This document shows, piece by piece, positions 23,859-32,108 of a stretch of DNA of 64,000 nt (position 1 is its first letter; every line of letters starts with the position of its first letter). The notes beneath the pieces are model-generated. The model saw only the letters and a list, made by a program, of their open reading frames with translations. It was not told the origin of the DNA and did no database searches. The translations under genes were made by a program, and so were the position numbers. Origin of the DNA: Flavobacterium johnsoniae. GTDB lineage: Bacteria; Bacteroidota; Bacteroidia; Flavobacteriales; Flavobacteriaceae. The stretch is taken from positions 1,426,001 to 1,490,000 of the forward strand of contig NZ_CP103794.1 in NCBI RefSeq assembly GCF_030388325.1, read 5' to 3'.

Positions 23859-24797
23859 TTAAAACTGGTAAACTACTTCTAATTTATAATCTTTCAGAGA
23901 GGCTTTTGCACGTTCTAAATCTTCAGTAAAACCAAGAATATAACCACCTCCGCCAGAACCGCAAAGTTTTAGGTAATAATCATTAGTGTCAATTCCTTGT
24001 TGCCAGATAGCATGAAACTGTTCTGGAATCATTGGTTTGAAGTTGTTTAAAACAACTTTAGAAAGTTTTTTAGTATTGCTGATCAAAGACTTCATGTCGC
24101 CATGCAAAAAGTTGTCGATACAGACATCTGTGTATTTTACAAATTGGTTTTTTAGCATTGCGCGGAAACCTTTGTCTTTTAAGCTTTCCATAAAAATGCT
24201 AATCATTGGAGCAGTTTCTCCCACAATTCCAGAATCTAACAAAAACACAGCGCCTTTTCCGTCAACACTTTGTGTAGGAATTCCTGTAGTCTGAATATTA
24301 TCTTTAGAATTGATTAAAATCGGAATGCTCAAATAACTGTTTAATGGATCTAAGCCAGAACTTTTTCCGTGAAAAAAGCTTTCCATTTGAGAAAAAACAT
24401 TTTTTAAATGCAATAATTTTTCTCTTGTTAGATTTTCTAAAACCGTAATTTTATTTGTAGCATATTTATCATAAATAGCCGCTACAAGAGCGCCGCTGCT
24501 TCCAACACCGTATCCTTGCGGAATACTAGAATCGAAATACATTCCGGTTTCGACATCATTTTTAAGATTTTCTAAATCGAAAGTAACCAAATCTGGCTGC
24601 TGAGTTTGTAAAACTTCAAGGTAAGAAGCAAAACTTCTTAAACTTTTGTTTGAGGCAATGGCTTCATCTGAAGGCTCTTCAGATTTTTTCAACGCGCCAT
24701 TGTAAAAGTTATAAGGAATAGCAAGCCCTTTTGAATCGCGGATAATTCCGTACTCTCCAAAAAGTAATATTTTTGAATAAAATAATGGTCCTTTCAT
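23859..24797 (-). CDS. Mevalonate kinase-type GHMP kinase
   Basis: This 312-residue cytosolic GHMP kinase begins FYSKILLFGEYGII, the typical substrate-binding N-terminus. It has the ATP-binding loop SIPQGYGVGSSGALVAAIYD, the SFFHGKSSGLDPLNSYLSIPIL segment with the catalytic aspartate, and the C-terminal KLCGSGGGGYILGFT glycine motif. Mevalonate kinase phosphorylates mevalonate for isoprenoid synthesis. Its neighbourhood (diphosphomevalonate decarboxylase 558 bases upstream on the same strand) supports this. A toxin-antitoxin pair separates the two genes. Confidence 0.86.
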   Translation of the reverse strand: MKGPLFYSKILLFGEYGIIRDSKGLAIPYNFYNGALKKSEEPSDEAIASNKSLRSFASYLEVLQTQQPDLVTFDLENLKNDVETGMYFDSSIPQGYGVGSSGALVAAIYDKYATNKITVLENLTREKLLHLKNVFSQMESFFHGKSSGLDPLNSYLSIPILINSKDNIQTTGIPTQSVDGKGAVFLLDSGIVGETAPMISIFMESLKDKGFRAMLKNQFVKYTDVCIDNFLHGDMKSLISNTKKLSKVVLNNFKPMIPEQFHAIWQQGIDTNDYYLKLCGSGGGGYILGFTEDLERAKASLKDYKLEVVYQF

Positions 24798-24800
24798 GAT

Positions 24801-25106
24801 TTATTTTATGTCTTTCTTAATTTTATTTGGGTTTTGTCTGGTGTCGAAAATATTATGAATTCTAATTTCGTTTGCACTAAAACTATACAAAAGGCTAGAT
24901 TGTTTTGTTATGACACATTTTCGATATCTTTTATTTACAGATGATTTTGGAAAAATTTCAGGATTCATCTTTATTATGGAAACTGCTTTTTCAAACTTGA
25001 CAATAAACATCTTTTTCGATTTTTCTGACCACCTTGCTTCGATGAAAGTTAAAATGGAGTCTAAATTTCCTTCAGCTGTTTTTGAAAAATTTACTCTAAC
25101 ATTCAC
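24801..25106 (-). CDS. RelE/ParE family toxin
   Basis: This 101-residue protein has the ParE/RelE fold pattern: VNFSKTAEGNLDSILTFIEARWSEKSKKMFIVKFEKAVSIIKMNPEIFP, then RYRKCVITKQSSLLYSFSANEIRIHNIFDTRQNP. The final DTRQNP is the usual ParE ending. It starts at GTG (25106) and overlaps the stop of the antitoxin gene by one base (TAGTG). ParE toxins poison gyrase, RelE ones cleave mRNA; sequence favours ParE. It ends 3 bases before the mevalonate kinase start, so it is wedged in that transcription unit. Confidence 0.85.
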   Translation of the reverse strand: MNVRVNFSKTAEGNLDSILTFIEARWSEKSKKMFIVKFEKAVSIIKMNPEIFPKSSVNKRYRKCVITKQSSLLYSFSANEIRIHNIFDTRQNPNKIKKDIK

Positions 25107-25324
25107 TACCTATATTTTTTCATAACATCGTCATAGCTTGTAAATTCTCCTCTGTCAAACTCTAATTCACTTTTAGCTATATCTGCTTTTTGCTCATTAG
25201 TCAAATCATCCCACCAATCTTTCTGTTCTTTTTTGAAAATTTTTCGAATAGATTTTAAGATAACTGGATTTTCTGTTTCAGCTAACAATTTTATTAATTC
25301 GAGTTTTTCTAATTGAATGTCCAT
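25106..25324 (-). CDS. Antitoxin of the ParE-type module
   Basis: This 72-residue protein starts at ATG 25324 (MDIQLEKLELIKLLAETENP). Helical and acidic, it has a C-terminal DDLTNEQKADIAKSELEFDRGEFTSYDDVMKKYR. This matches the small 'addiction module' antitoxins that precede ParE toxins in Bacteroidota, where the C-terminal tail wraps the toxin. Order (antitoxin first) and one-base overlap with the toxin are classical. Confidence 0.82.
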   Translation of the reverse strand: MDIQLEKLELIKLLAETENPVILKSIRKIFKKEQKDWWDDLTNEQKADIAKSELEFDRGEFTSYDDVMKKYR

Positions 25325-25354
25325 AATCAAAAATTTAACTAAAGATACGCAAAA

Positions 25355-26455
25355 TTATAATGCGATCGCACCCTCTCCAATTTTGTCGCAAATGTATTGA
25401 CTATTCTGACAAAATACAACTAATTCGTCTTGAATAAATTGTAATACTTTTTCGGTAACGTTTTCGGGATAAAGCACATGCACATTTGCACCAGCATCAA
25501 GCGTAAAACAAACAGGAATCTGAGTTTCATTTCTGAATTTCCAGATTGCATTTATGATTTGCAGCGTGTTTGGTTTCATTAAAATAAAGTATGGCATCGA
25601 GGTCATCATCATGGCGTGCAAAGTCAATGCTTCACTTTCTACAACTTTGATGAATTCTTCCAGATTTCCATTTTCGAAAATAGTAATTAATTTATCCAAG
25701 TTTTCGTGCGCTTGAGCAAAACGTCTTTCAGCGTATGGATGATTATGCATTAAATCGTGACCAACGGTGCTTGAAACTTGTTTTTCGCCTTTATCAACCA
25801 ATAAAATGGTATCTTGATAATTCTTGAAATTTTCGTGAATTGTATAAGGAAATTCAACTCCAAATAAATCTGTACTTCCTTCAATATTTGCTTGATCGCC
25901 CCAAACTACCACATTTCCTTTTACGCTTCGGCAAGCACTTCCTGAACCTAAACGAGCAAGAAAAGAAGCTTTTTGAAAGAAATAATCATTTGTCATTTCT
26001 GGATTTAGTTTTCTTTCTAAACTCATAAAATTCATTGCCAAAGCCGCCATTCCAGATGCTGAAGAAGCGATTCCAGAACTATGCGGAAAAGTATTTTGAG
26101 TATCAATAGTAAAATGATAATCTTTCAGAAACGGCAGATAAACTTCAACTCTTTCTAAAAACTTCTGAATCTTTGGTTTGAAATCTTCTTTTGGTTTTCC
26201 TTCAAAAAGCAAATCAAAAGAAAAAGCATTTGTCCCGTTGAGCGGAGTCGAAGCGTCTTTCTTTTCAAAGCCTAATTTCGTAATCGTTTTACAATTATTC
26301 AAAGTAAAACTTACTGATGGATTTGCTGGAATTTGGTTGTCTTTTTTTCCCCAATATTTTACCAATGCAATGTTGCTTGGAGCGCTCCATTCAAAGTTTC
26401 CGTTTTCTATTGTTGAAGTATATTTATTTGGAATAAAATCGGCTGCTGTAAACAT
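25355..26455 (-). CDS. mvaD: Diphosphomevalonate decarboxylase
   Basis: This 366-residue GHMP-superfamily enzyme converts mevalonate diphosphate to isopentenyl diphosphate with ATP. Visible family segments are WSAPSNIALVKYWGKKDNQIPANPSVSFTL, the ATP loop FPHSSGIASSASGMAALA, ARLGSGSACRSVKGNVVVWG, and SMPYFILMKPNTLQIINAIW with the following FTLDAGANVHVLYP. Residues near 66-76 (DASTPLNGTN) are encoded by a dispersed TGAGCGGAGTCGAAG repeat and interrupt the otherwise conserved N-terminal domain. It is the first gene of the minus-strand isoprenoid cluster, with the divergent TspO gene upstream. Confidence 0.92.
   Translation of the reverse strand: MFTAADFIPNKYTSTIENGNFEWSAPSNIALVKYWGKKDNQIPANPSVSFTLNNCKTITKLGFEKKDASTPLNGTNAFSFDLLFEGKPKEDFKPKIQKFLERVEVYLPFLKDYHFTIDTQNTFPHSSGIASSASGMAALAMNFMSLERKLNPEMTNDYFFQKASFLARLGSGSACRSVKGNVVVWGDQANIEGSTDLFGVEFPYTIHENFKNYQDTILLVDKGEKQVSSTVGHDLMHNHPYAERRFAQAHENLDKLITIFENGNLEEFIKVVESEALTLHAMMMTSMPYFILMKPNTLQIINAIWKFRNETQIPVCFTLDAGANVHVLYPENVTEKVLQFIQDELVVFCQNSQYICDKIGEGAIAL
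26231..26255 (+). repeat. Dispersed TGAGCGGAGTCGAAG repeat inside mvaD
   Basis: TGTCCCGTTGAGCGGAGTCG followed by AAGCG, 25 bases, shares a 15-base core with the copy in hemW. Here it is read in a different frame (DASTPLNGT versus PFDSAQDD), which shows the DNA, not the peptide, is what is conserved. Confidence 0.78.
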
Positions 26456-26606
26456 GAAATATAAAATTTTGGCAAAGATAACTTTTTCATTTTTCCACCA
26501 TATAAGTTATCTAAGAAATTATAAGCGGGTTTTAATAAATGAACTTACATTACTTATGTGGTTTAAACTTTTCTTTTGACTATTTTTGAATTCAAAATTT
26601 AATGCA

Positions 26607-27083
26607 ATGAATAAGTTCGTAAAAATCGCAATAGCTTTAGTAATTTGTTTAACAGTGGGATATTCTGCAAGTTTAGTGACAAGACCAAGTATTGAAACTT
26701 GGTATGTTGCGCTAGAAAAACCAATTTTTAATCCGCCAAATTGGATTTTTATGCCTGTTTGGACTGTTCTCTACATTTTTATGGCAATTGCGGCGGCTTT
26801 AGTTTGGGACAAAATTAAAGTGCAAACCGAAAAAGTAAAAACGGCGCTTCTTTTCTTTTTAATTCAGTTGACTTTAAATGCCATTTGGTCTTATTTATTC
26901 TTCGGTTTAAAAAATCCGATGTTGGCTTTAATCGAAATTGTGCTTTTATGGCTGATGATTTACGAAACGTATTTGAAATTCATTAAGATAAATAAGATTT
27001 CAGGATATTTATTGATTCCGTATTTATTTTGGGTTGGATTTGCAACGGTTTTAAATGCTAGTATTTGGTGGTTAAATAAGTAA
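26607..27083 (+). CDS. TspO/MBR family protein
   Basis: This 158-residue membrane protein has five hydrophobic helices and the family motifs WYVALEKPIFNPPNWIFMPVWTVLYIFMAIAAALVW and FFLIQLTLNAIWSYLFFGLKNP, ending FATVLNASIWWLN. The ATG at 26607 was preferred over an upstream TTG. TspO proteins bind porphyrins and other hydrophobic ligands and are linked to tetrapyrrole and stress regulation. The gene is divergent from mvaD. After its stop, a TTTCAAGTT repeat (27091-27120) leads into the next, convergent gene. Confidence 0.9.
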   Translation: MNKFVKIAIALVICLTVGYSASLVTRPSIETWYVALEKPIFNPPNWIFMPVWTVLYIFMAIAAALVWDKIKVQTEKVKTALLFFLIQLTLNAIWSYLFFGLKNPMLALIEIVLLWLMIYETYLKFIKINKISGYLLIPYLFWVGFATVLNASIWWLNK

Positions 27084-27123
27084 GTTTTGTTTCAGGTTTC
27101 AAGTTGTTTTGTTTCAAGCTTAG

Positions 27124-27846
27124 CTACTTCAAAGTCTTAAACTCTTCATTTTTAATATAAAGGAAATCCATTATTTCGAAATCATTTGATTTCTTTAAAA
27201 GAGTTTTAGATTTTGGATCGGCATTACAAAAGTTTAAGAAAATTTCTTTTTCTTCAGGTTTTATTTTCAAATTTTTGATGAAAAAATCTGGAGGAAAAGA
27301 AGCGATGACAAGTTTTTTAAAACGGTCATCACGAGGCTCAATTTTTTTCTTCGGTTTATCAAAAATGGGATAACTGAAATCTAATCCATTTTTAATTCTA
27401 CCGTCATAAACATTCACTTTTGAAGTTACTTCGTCAAATTGTTTACGATTTTTAATCTCCTTTATTTTTTCCTTATTATTGGCGATATTTTTAATTTCTT
27501 TTTTATTAAAAACAGATCTAGAAACTACAACATTATCCAATTCTTCGGCTTTTGGAGTCATTTCAACAATCAAATTGTTTTTTTCTAAATCTTTCAATAT
27601 TACTTTTAATCTTGTAAATAAGTAATCTTTTGAAAAAAATAACAAACTGTCTTTCTCTTTTACTAAAATTGAAAACTCTCCCAATTCATTTGTTCTTGTA
27701 CTTGTTTGGGCAGTTTTATTAATTACTTCAACTTTGTCAAGCGGAATGTCTTGCGAAATAACTTTTCCGTTTAATACTTTTTCGGTTTGAGAAATGGAAA
27801 GTTGATAAGTGAAAAAAGAAATAGTTGTGAGTAATTTTACTTTCAT
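27124..27846 (-). CDS. Exported CarboxypepD_reg-like protein, tandem copy 3
   Basis: This 240-residue exported protein has a signal peptide (KLLTTISFFTYQLSISQ) and an N-terminal carboxypeptidase-regulatory-like beta domain (VLNGKVISQDIPLDKVEVINKTAQTSTRTNELGEFSILV). The middle is divergent, and the C-terminal domain is conserved (KKLVIASFPPDFFIKNLKIKPEEKEIFLNFCNADPKSK ... MDFLYIKNEEF). It is the last of three tandem paralogues. The beta domain is the kind found at the front of TonB receptors, but no receptor follows; function is unknown. Confidence 0.78.
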   Translation of the reverse strand: MKVKLLTTISFFTYQLSISQTEKVLNGKVISQDIPLDKVEVINKTAQTSTRTNELGEFSILVKEKDSLLFFSKDYLFTRLKVILKDLEKNNLIVEMTPKAEELDNVVVSRSVFNKKEIKNIANNKEKIKEIKNRKQFDEVTSKVNVYDGRIKNGLDFSYPIFDKPKKKIEPRDDRFKKLVIASFPPDFFIKNLKIKPEEKEIFLNFCNADPKSKTLLKKSNDFEIMDFLYIKNEEFKTLK

Positions 27847-28566
27847 TTAATGGCTTTTAGTTTTTAATTCCTGAAACTCTTTGTTTTTGGTAAATAAAAA
27901 ATCCATTGTAGCCAAAACATTAGGTTGTTCTAAAAGCATTTTCGATTTCGGATCTGAGTCGCAAAAATCAATAAAAAGTTCTTTTTCTTCGGGCTTTATT
28001 TTTAGATTAGTGATGAAAAAATCTGGAGGACAAAAAGCCATTACCATTTTTTTAAAACGGTCGTCGTCAAGCTCGATTTTTTTCTTCGGCTTGCCTTTTA
28101 AAGGAAATGAAACTCGAAGCCCTTCTCTAATTGTATTATCATTAACTCCCGTATTCCAGAATAAATCTTTGGCCTTTTTGTCGATTAAAACATCTGCAAC
28201 AGCATCAGCATCAAACTTAACTTGATCAAATTTGACTTTAGTTATTACAACTTCATTCAATTCTTCAGGTTTCAGTATCGCATTCACAATTAGATTATTC
28301 TGATTTATATTCTTCTGAGAAATTTTCAACCTTGAGAAAAAAGAATCTTTATAGAAAAAAATAAGACTGTCCTGCACTTTTGCTAAAATCGAAAACTCCC
28401 CCAATTCATTTGTTCTCGTGCTGGTTTTGGCAGTTTTGTTAATTACTTCGACTTTGTTAAGCGGAATGTTTTGCGAAAGAACTTTTCCGTTCAATACTTT
28501 TTCGGTTTGAGAAATACTTAATTGATACGTGAAAAAAGAAATTGTAGTAAGTAGTTTTAATTTCAT
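27847..28566 (-). CDS. Exported CarboxypepD_reg-like protein, tandem copy 2
   Basis: This 239-residue paralogue of the genes on either side starts immediately upstream of copy 3, with no spacer. Signal peptide, regulatory-like beta domain and the C-terminal FCPPDFFITNLKIKPEEKELFIDFCDSDPKSKML segment are all conserved. The central ~50 residues (VTKVKFDQVKFDADAVADVL) differ from those of the neighbours. Very similar N-termini and diverged centres point to duplication followed by divergence of a binding region. Confidence 0.78.
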   Translation of the reverse strand: MKLKLLTTISFFTYQLSISQTEKVLNGKVLSQNIPLNKVEVINKTAKTSTRTNELGEFSILAKVQDSLIFFYKDSFFSRLKISQKNINQNNLIVNAILKPEELNEVVITKVKFDQVKFDADAVADVLIDKKAKDLFWNTGVNDNTIREGLRVSFPLKGKPKKKIELDDDRFKKMVMAFCPPDFFITNLKIKPEEKELFIDFCDSDPKSKMLLEQPNVLATMDFLFTKNKEFQELKTKSH

Positions 28567-28576
28567 TTAATGGCTT

Positions 28577-29299
28577 TTAGTTTTTAACTTCAGAACCTAG
28601 TTTTTTGAATTCTTTGTTTTTAATATGTAAAAAGTCCATTGTATAAAGTAAATTTTTTCGTTCTACAAGATTTTTTGCCTTCGGATCGGCGTCGCAAAAT
28701 TGTAGAAACAAATCTTTTTCTTCAGGATTTATTTTTAAGTTATTCGTAAAGAAATCAAGTGGAACAGTAGCTTCAGCCAATTGTTTGAAATTTAATCCTT
28801 TCAATTTAACAGTCTTATTTTTTTTATCCTTTTTTCTAAAGAAACTGAAAATAGCCATTAAATCTGCTCCATTTACAATACCGCCAGTGTAAACGCCGGG
28901 ATTAGATATTGGCGGTCTTGGTATTATTGTAGAATTTTCGTCCGCAGGGCCAATATGAAGAGGTTTTATGTTGGTGAGGACAATTTCATCCAGTTCTTCA
29001 GGTTTCAGAATCATATTTACAATAATATTGTTCTGATCGATATTTTGCTGTGAAATTTTTAATCGTCTGAAAAAGTAATCTTTAGAGAAAAAAAGTAAGC
29101 TGTCTTTTGGGCGAACCAAAATTGAAAATTCTCCTAATTCATTAGTCCTTGTACTGGTTTTGGCAGTTTTATTAATAACTTCTACTTTATTAAGCGGAAG
29201 ATATTGTGAAAGAACTTTTCCGTTTAATACTTTTTCGGTTTGAGAAATGCTCAATTGATAAGTGAAAATAGAAATTGTGGTAAGTAATTTTACTCTCAT
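28577..29299 (-). CDS. Exported CarboxypepD_reg-like protein, tandem copy 1
   Basis: This 240-residue protein is first of the tandem triplet in transcription order. It has the same signal peptide and beta domain, and a central region with a Pro/Gly-rich stretch (TIIPRPPISNPGVYTGGIVNGADL). The C-terminal block is VPLDFFTNNLKINPEEKDLFLQFCDADPKAKNL. It is followed by copy 2 after 10 bases, so one transcript probably carries all three. Confidence 0.78.
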   Translation of the reverse strand: MRVKLLTTISIFTYQLSISQTEKVLNGKVLSQYLPLNKVEVINKTAKTSTRTNELGEFSILVRPKDSLLFFSKDYFFRRLKISQQNIDQNNIIVNMILKPEELDEIVLTNIKPLHIGPADENSTIIPRPPISNPGVYTGGIVNGADLMAIFSFFRKKDKKNKTVKLKGLNFKQLAEATVPLDFFTNNLKINPEEKDLFLQFCDADPKAKNLVERKNLLYTMDFLHIKNKEFKKLGSEVKN

Positions 29300-29401
29300 A
29301 TAGGATTAATTAGTTGAGAGTAAAATTATTAGAATAGTCTTAATGAAAACTTACGGAATATGTAAATTCTTGTTAATTGTTTTATGGAGTGACTGAAAAC
29401 T

Positions 29402-30049
29402 TTACAATATAGCAATTAATTCTTGAGCATTGTTTATAACCACTTTTGCACCGCTGTTTTTCAATTCATCTTCAGTTCTGTAACCCCAAGTTACACCAAC
29501 AGGAAACATATTAGCATTTACAGCCGTTTTCATATCGATATCAGAATCGCCTACAAAAAGGATTTCTTCAGGTTTTAAATTCCATTTTTTACTGATTTCA
29601 ATCGCTTCAAACGGATTTGGTTTCTTAAGCGCTTCTGTACTCAACCCAATTGCTGTATCGAATTGTTTTGGAAATAATTCATAAGCTATTTTCTTCGTCA
29701 ATTCATCAGCTTTGTTGGAGAAAACAGCCATTTTAATATTTTGCGAAGTCAGTTCTTCAAGCAGTTCAACAATTCCATCATAAGGTTTTGTTTTCAACGT
29801 ACAGATTTTAGTGTATTCATCGACCATACATTCAAAACAACTTTCGATTTCATCATCAGAATTGTTTGTTTCTGGTAAAGCTTTGCTGACGAGATTTCGT
29901 AAACCACTTCCAATAAAATATTGATAAGTATCGTAATCATGTGTTGGGTAACTTAGAGCGGTAAGCACTTTGTTCATTGCATCTGAGATGTCGTGTAATG
30001 AATCTACGAGCGTTCCGTCTAAATCAAAAATAATTCCTTTAAATTTCAT
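29402..30049 (-). CDS. HAD-family phosphatase, phosphoglycolate phosphatase-like
   Basis: This 215-residue HAD hydrolase has motif I FDLDGTLVDSLHD, with a four-helix cap after it, motif II MAVFSNKADE, motif III KKPNPFEAI and motif IV EILFVGDSDIDMKTA. All catalytic aspartates are present. The pattern is closest to Gph-type phosphatases that remove phosphate from 2-phosphoglycolate; other small phosphosugars are possible. It lies 6 bases downstream of the HI0933-type flavoprotein gene and is probably co-transcribed with it. Confidence 0.85.
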   Translation of the reverse strand: MKFKGIIFDLDGTLVDSLHDISDAMNKVLTALSYPTHDYDTYQYFIGSGLRNLVSKALPETNNSDDEIESCFECMVDEYTKICTLKTKPYDGIVELLEELTSQNIKMAVFSNKADELTKKIAYELFPKQFDTAIGLSTEALKKPNPFEAIEISKKWNLKPEEILFVGDSDIDMKTAVNANMFPVGVTWGYRTEDELKNSGAKVVINNAQELIAIL

Positions 30050-30055
30050 TTTGTA

Positions 30056-31264
30056 TTAAATATTTTGAGCCAGAATAAACCCGCTTGTCCAGGCATTCTG
30101 AAAATTAAATCCGCCTGTAATGGCGTCTATGTTTACGATTTCACCAGCAAAATAAAGGTTTTCGTGAATTTTGCTTTCCATGGTTTTAAAGTTGATTTCC
30201 TTTAAATCTATTCCGCCAGCCGTTACAAATTCTTCTTTGAAAGTACTTTTTCCGTTTACTTTGAATTCGGCTTTTGTTAATTGTGAAGTCAAATTCTGCA
30301 ATTGAATTTTAGATAAATCGGCCCATTTCGTTTCAACTTCAATTCCTGAAGCGAGAACTAGACTTTCCCATAAACGATTTGGAAAGTCAAAAGGAGATTT
30401 TTTAGAAACAGCTTTTTTAGCGTGTTCTTGTTTTAAGTCTTTTAGGATTTTTTCGGCATCTTCAAAATCAACGTCATTTAACCAGTTCACAAAAATGGTA
30501 AACTGATAATTTTTATCGTGTAAAATGCGTGCGCCCCAAGCCGAAAGTTTTAAAATCGCCGGACCGCTTATTCCCCAATGCGTAATTAACAATGGCCCTG
30601 CCGATTCTAGTTTAGTATCTTTTACTTTTACCGTAACTTTTGCCGCAACGCCGGGTAATTCTTTAATTCGAGAATCTTTGATGTTGAAAGTGAATAGGGA
30701 AGGAACGGGGCTCACAACAGCGTGTCCGTGTTCCTGAAGCATTTCCCAGATTTTAGGATTGCTTCCTGTTGCCATTATTAATTTTTCGGTTGCAAAATTG
30801 TCGCTTTGCGTGTCAATTTTCCAATGATTTTCTTTTTTGAAAATGGATTGTACACTTTGACCTGTAAGAACTTTTATGCCTAGTTTTTCAGTTGCTTTTA
30901 AGAAACAATCAATTATGGTTTGTGAAGAATTGGAAACTGGAAACATTCTTCCGTCTTCTTCGATTTTTAATTCTACGCCATGTTTTTCAAACCATTCGAT
31001 AGTATCTCCAGAACAAAATTGGTGAAAAGGTCCGCGAAGTTCTTTTTCTCCGCGGGGATAAAACTTTACTAATTCGTTGGGTTCAAAACAAGCGTGTGTA
31101 ACGTTGCATCGTCCGCCGCCAGAAACACGAACTTTAGAAAGTACTTCTTTTCCTCTTTCTAAAATGGCGATTTTCAGTTTCGGATTTTTCTCTGCAATAT
31201 TAATTGCGGTAAAAAAACCTGCAGCGCCTCCGCCAACGATGATTATGTCGAAATTTTTGATCAT
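30056..31264 (-). CDS. HI0933-family FAD-dependent oxidoreductase (BaiN/RdsA-like)
   Basis: This 402-residue flavoprotein starts at ATG 31264 (MIKNFDIIIVGGG); six further codons upstream lie in a dispersed repeat. The FAD Rossmann motif is FDIIIVGGGAAGFFTAINIA, followed by the family-defining VRVSGGGRCNVTHA. The C-terminus VTAGGIDLKEIN ... LYFAGEIVNIDAITGGFNFQNAWTSG closes the FAD site. Members are of unknown or varied substrate. The GCCACTAATTACACGAATT repeat precedes the start. Confidence 0.9.
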   Translation of the reverse strand: MIKNFDIIIVGGGAAGFFTAINIAEKNPKLKIAILERGKEVLSKVRVSGGGRCNVTHACFEPNELVKFYPRGEKELRGPFHQFCSGDTIEWFEKHGVELKIEEDGRMFPVSNSSQTIIDCFLKATEKLGIKVLTGQSVQSIFKKENHWKIDTQSDNFATEKLIMATGSNPKIWEMLQEHGHAVVSPVPSLFTFNIKDSRIKELPGVAAKVTVKVKDTKLESAGPLLITHWGISGPAILKLSAWGARILHDKNYQFTIFVNWLNDVDFEDAEKILKDLKQEHAKKAVSKKSPFDFPNRLWESLVLASGIEVETKWADLSKIQLQNLTSQLTKAEFKVNGKSTFKEEFVTAGGIDLKEINFKTMESKIHENLYFAGEIVNIDAITGGFNFQNAWTSGFILAQNI

Positions 31265-31366
31265 ATTTTTTTTGGTTGCCACTAATTACACGAATTGGCA
31301 CTAATTTTTTTATTTGCCACAGATTAAATAGATTAAAAGGATTTTAAATCTGGGACTTGCTAAATT

Positions 31367-31399
31367 AACTTTGTCAAAGTTTTAAACTTTGACAAAGTT
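31367..31399 (-). terminator. Long palindromic hairpin after the GDPD gene
   Basis: Two perfect 16-bp arms (AACTTTGTCAAAGTTT and its complement) flank a single T. It lies about 15 bases past the stop of the minus-strand GDPD gene. The following bases on the minus strand are only moderately T-rich, so it may be a processing or repeat structure as much as a terminator. Confidence 0.55.
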
Positions 31400-31414
31400 T
31401 CTCGTGATGCATTT

Positions 31415-32092
31415 TTATATTTTATCTGGATTATCAGAGATAATTCCATTTACATTGTAACTTTTTACTTTTTGAATGTCTTCTTCTGTGTTTACTGTCC
31501 AAGGGAAAACTAAGAATCCTTTTTCTTGAATTTCCCGTACATTTTCTGTATTTAATAATTGAAAATCAGGATGTATGGCTTTTGCTTTTATTTTTTCGGC
31601 GAAAGCCAAAGCAGTATCTATATTTTCTTCTGTTAAAACGCCAATAGCAATTTTTGGATTTAGGTTTGAAGTTTCTTCCAACATATTCCAATCAAAACTT
31701 GAAATGATAAAATTATCGTATCTCCATCCCTTTTCAGAAATATATTCTTCAATTAACGAAATAACTTTACTCGGAGTTCCTAAACCTTTTAATTCGATAT
31801 TGATTAGACATCTTTTGTCAACCAAATCAAAAACTTCATTTAGAGTTGGGATTTGGTATTTTCCATTAATCAAAAATGATTTTAATTCTGCTAAAGTAAA
31901 ATCATTGACTAAACCTTTGCTGTTAGTAGTTCTGTCGATAGTTTCGTCGTGAATTACAATAATATGTTCGTCAGAGCTTAAATGAACATCGAGTTCAATT
32001 CCGTCTGAATTTAAGTCTAAGGCTTTTTGGAAAGCTTGTAAAGTATTTTCAGGTTCGTAGGCTTTGGCGCCTCGATGTGCAATTTTTAGCAT
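31415..32092 (-). CDS. Glycerophosphodiester phosphodiesterase
   Basis: This 225-residue GDPD has the family signatures IAHRGAKAYEPENTLQAFQKAL (catalytic His and substrate Glu) and GIELDVHLSSDEHIIVIHDETIDRTTN (metal-binding Glu/Asp and second catalytic His). It ends FPWTVNTEEDIQKVKSYNVNGIISDNPD. It hydrolyses glycerophosphodiesters to glycerol-3-phosphate and an alcohol. No signal peptide is seen, so it is cytosolic. A 96-bp repeat element lies immediately before its start. Confidence 0.92.
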   Translation of the reverse strand: MLKIAHRGAKAYEPENTLQAFQKALDLNSDGIELDVHLSSDEHIIVIHDETIDRTTNSKGLVNDFTLAELKSFLINGKYQIPTLNEVFDLVDKRCLINIELKGLGTPSKVISLIEEYISEKGWRYDNFIISSFDWNMLEETSNLNPKIAIGVLTEENIDTALAFAEKIKAKAIHPDFQLLNTENVREIQEKGFLVFPWTVNTEEDIQKVKSYNVNGIISDNPDKI

Positions 32093-32108
32093 TTTGCAGT
32101 GTTTTTTC

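Noticed and set aside
24649..24682. SEEPSDEAIAS in mevalonate kinase as another in-frame repeat
   Set aside because: It looks like the peptide encoded by known dispersed repeats, but the DNA shares little with the other copies here and the segment lies in a region that seems native to flavobacterial homologues.
27084..27123. Possible terminator after the TspO gene
   Set aside because: The GTTTCAAGTT words there are direct, not inverted, repeats and do not form a stem.
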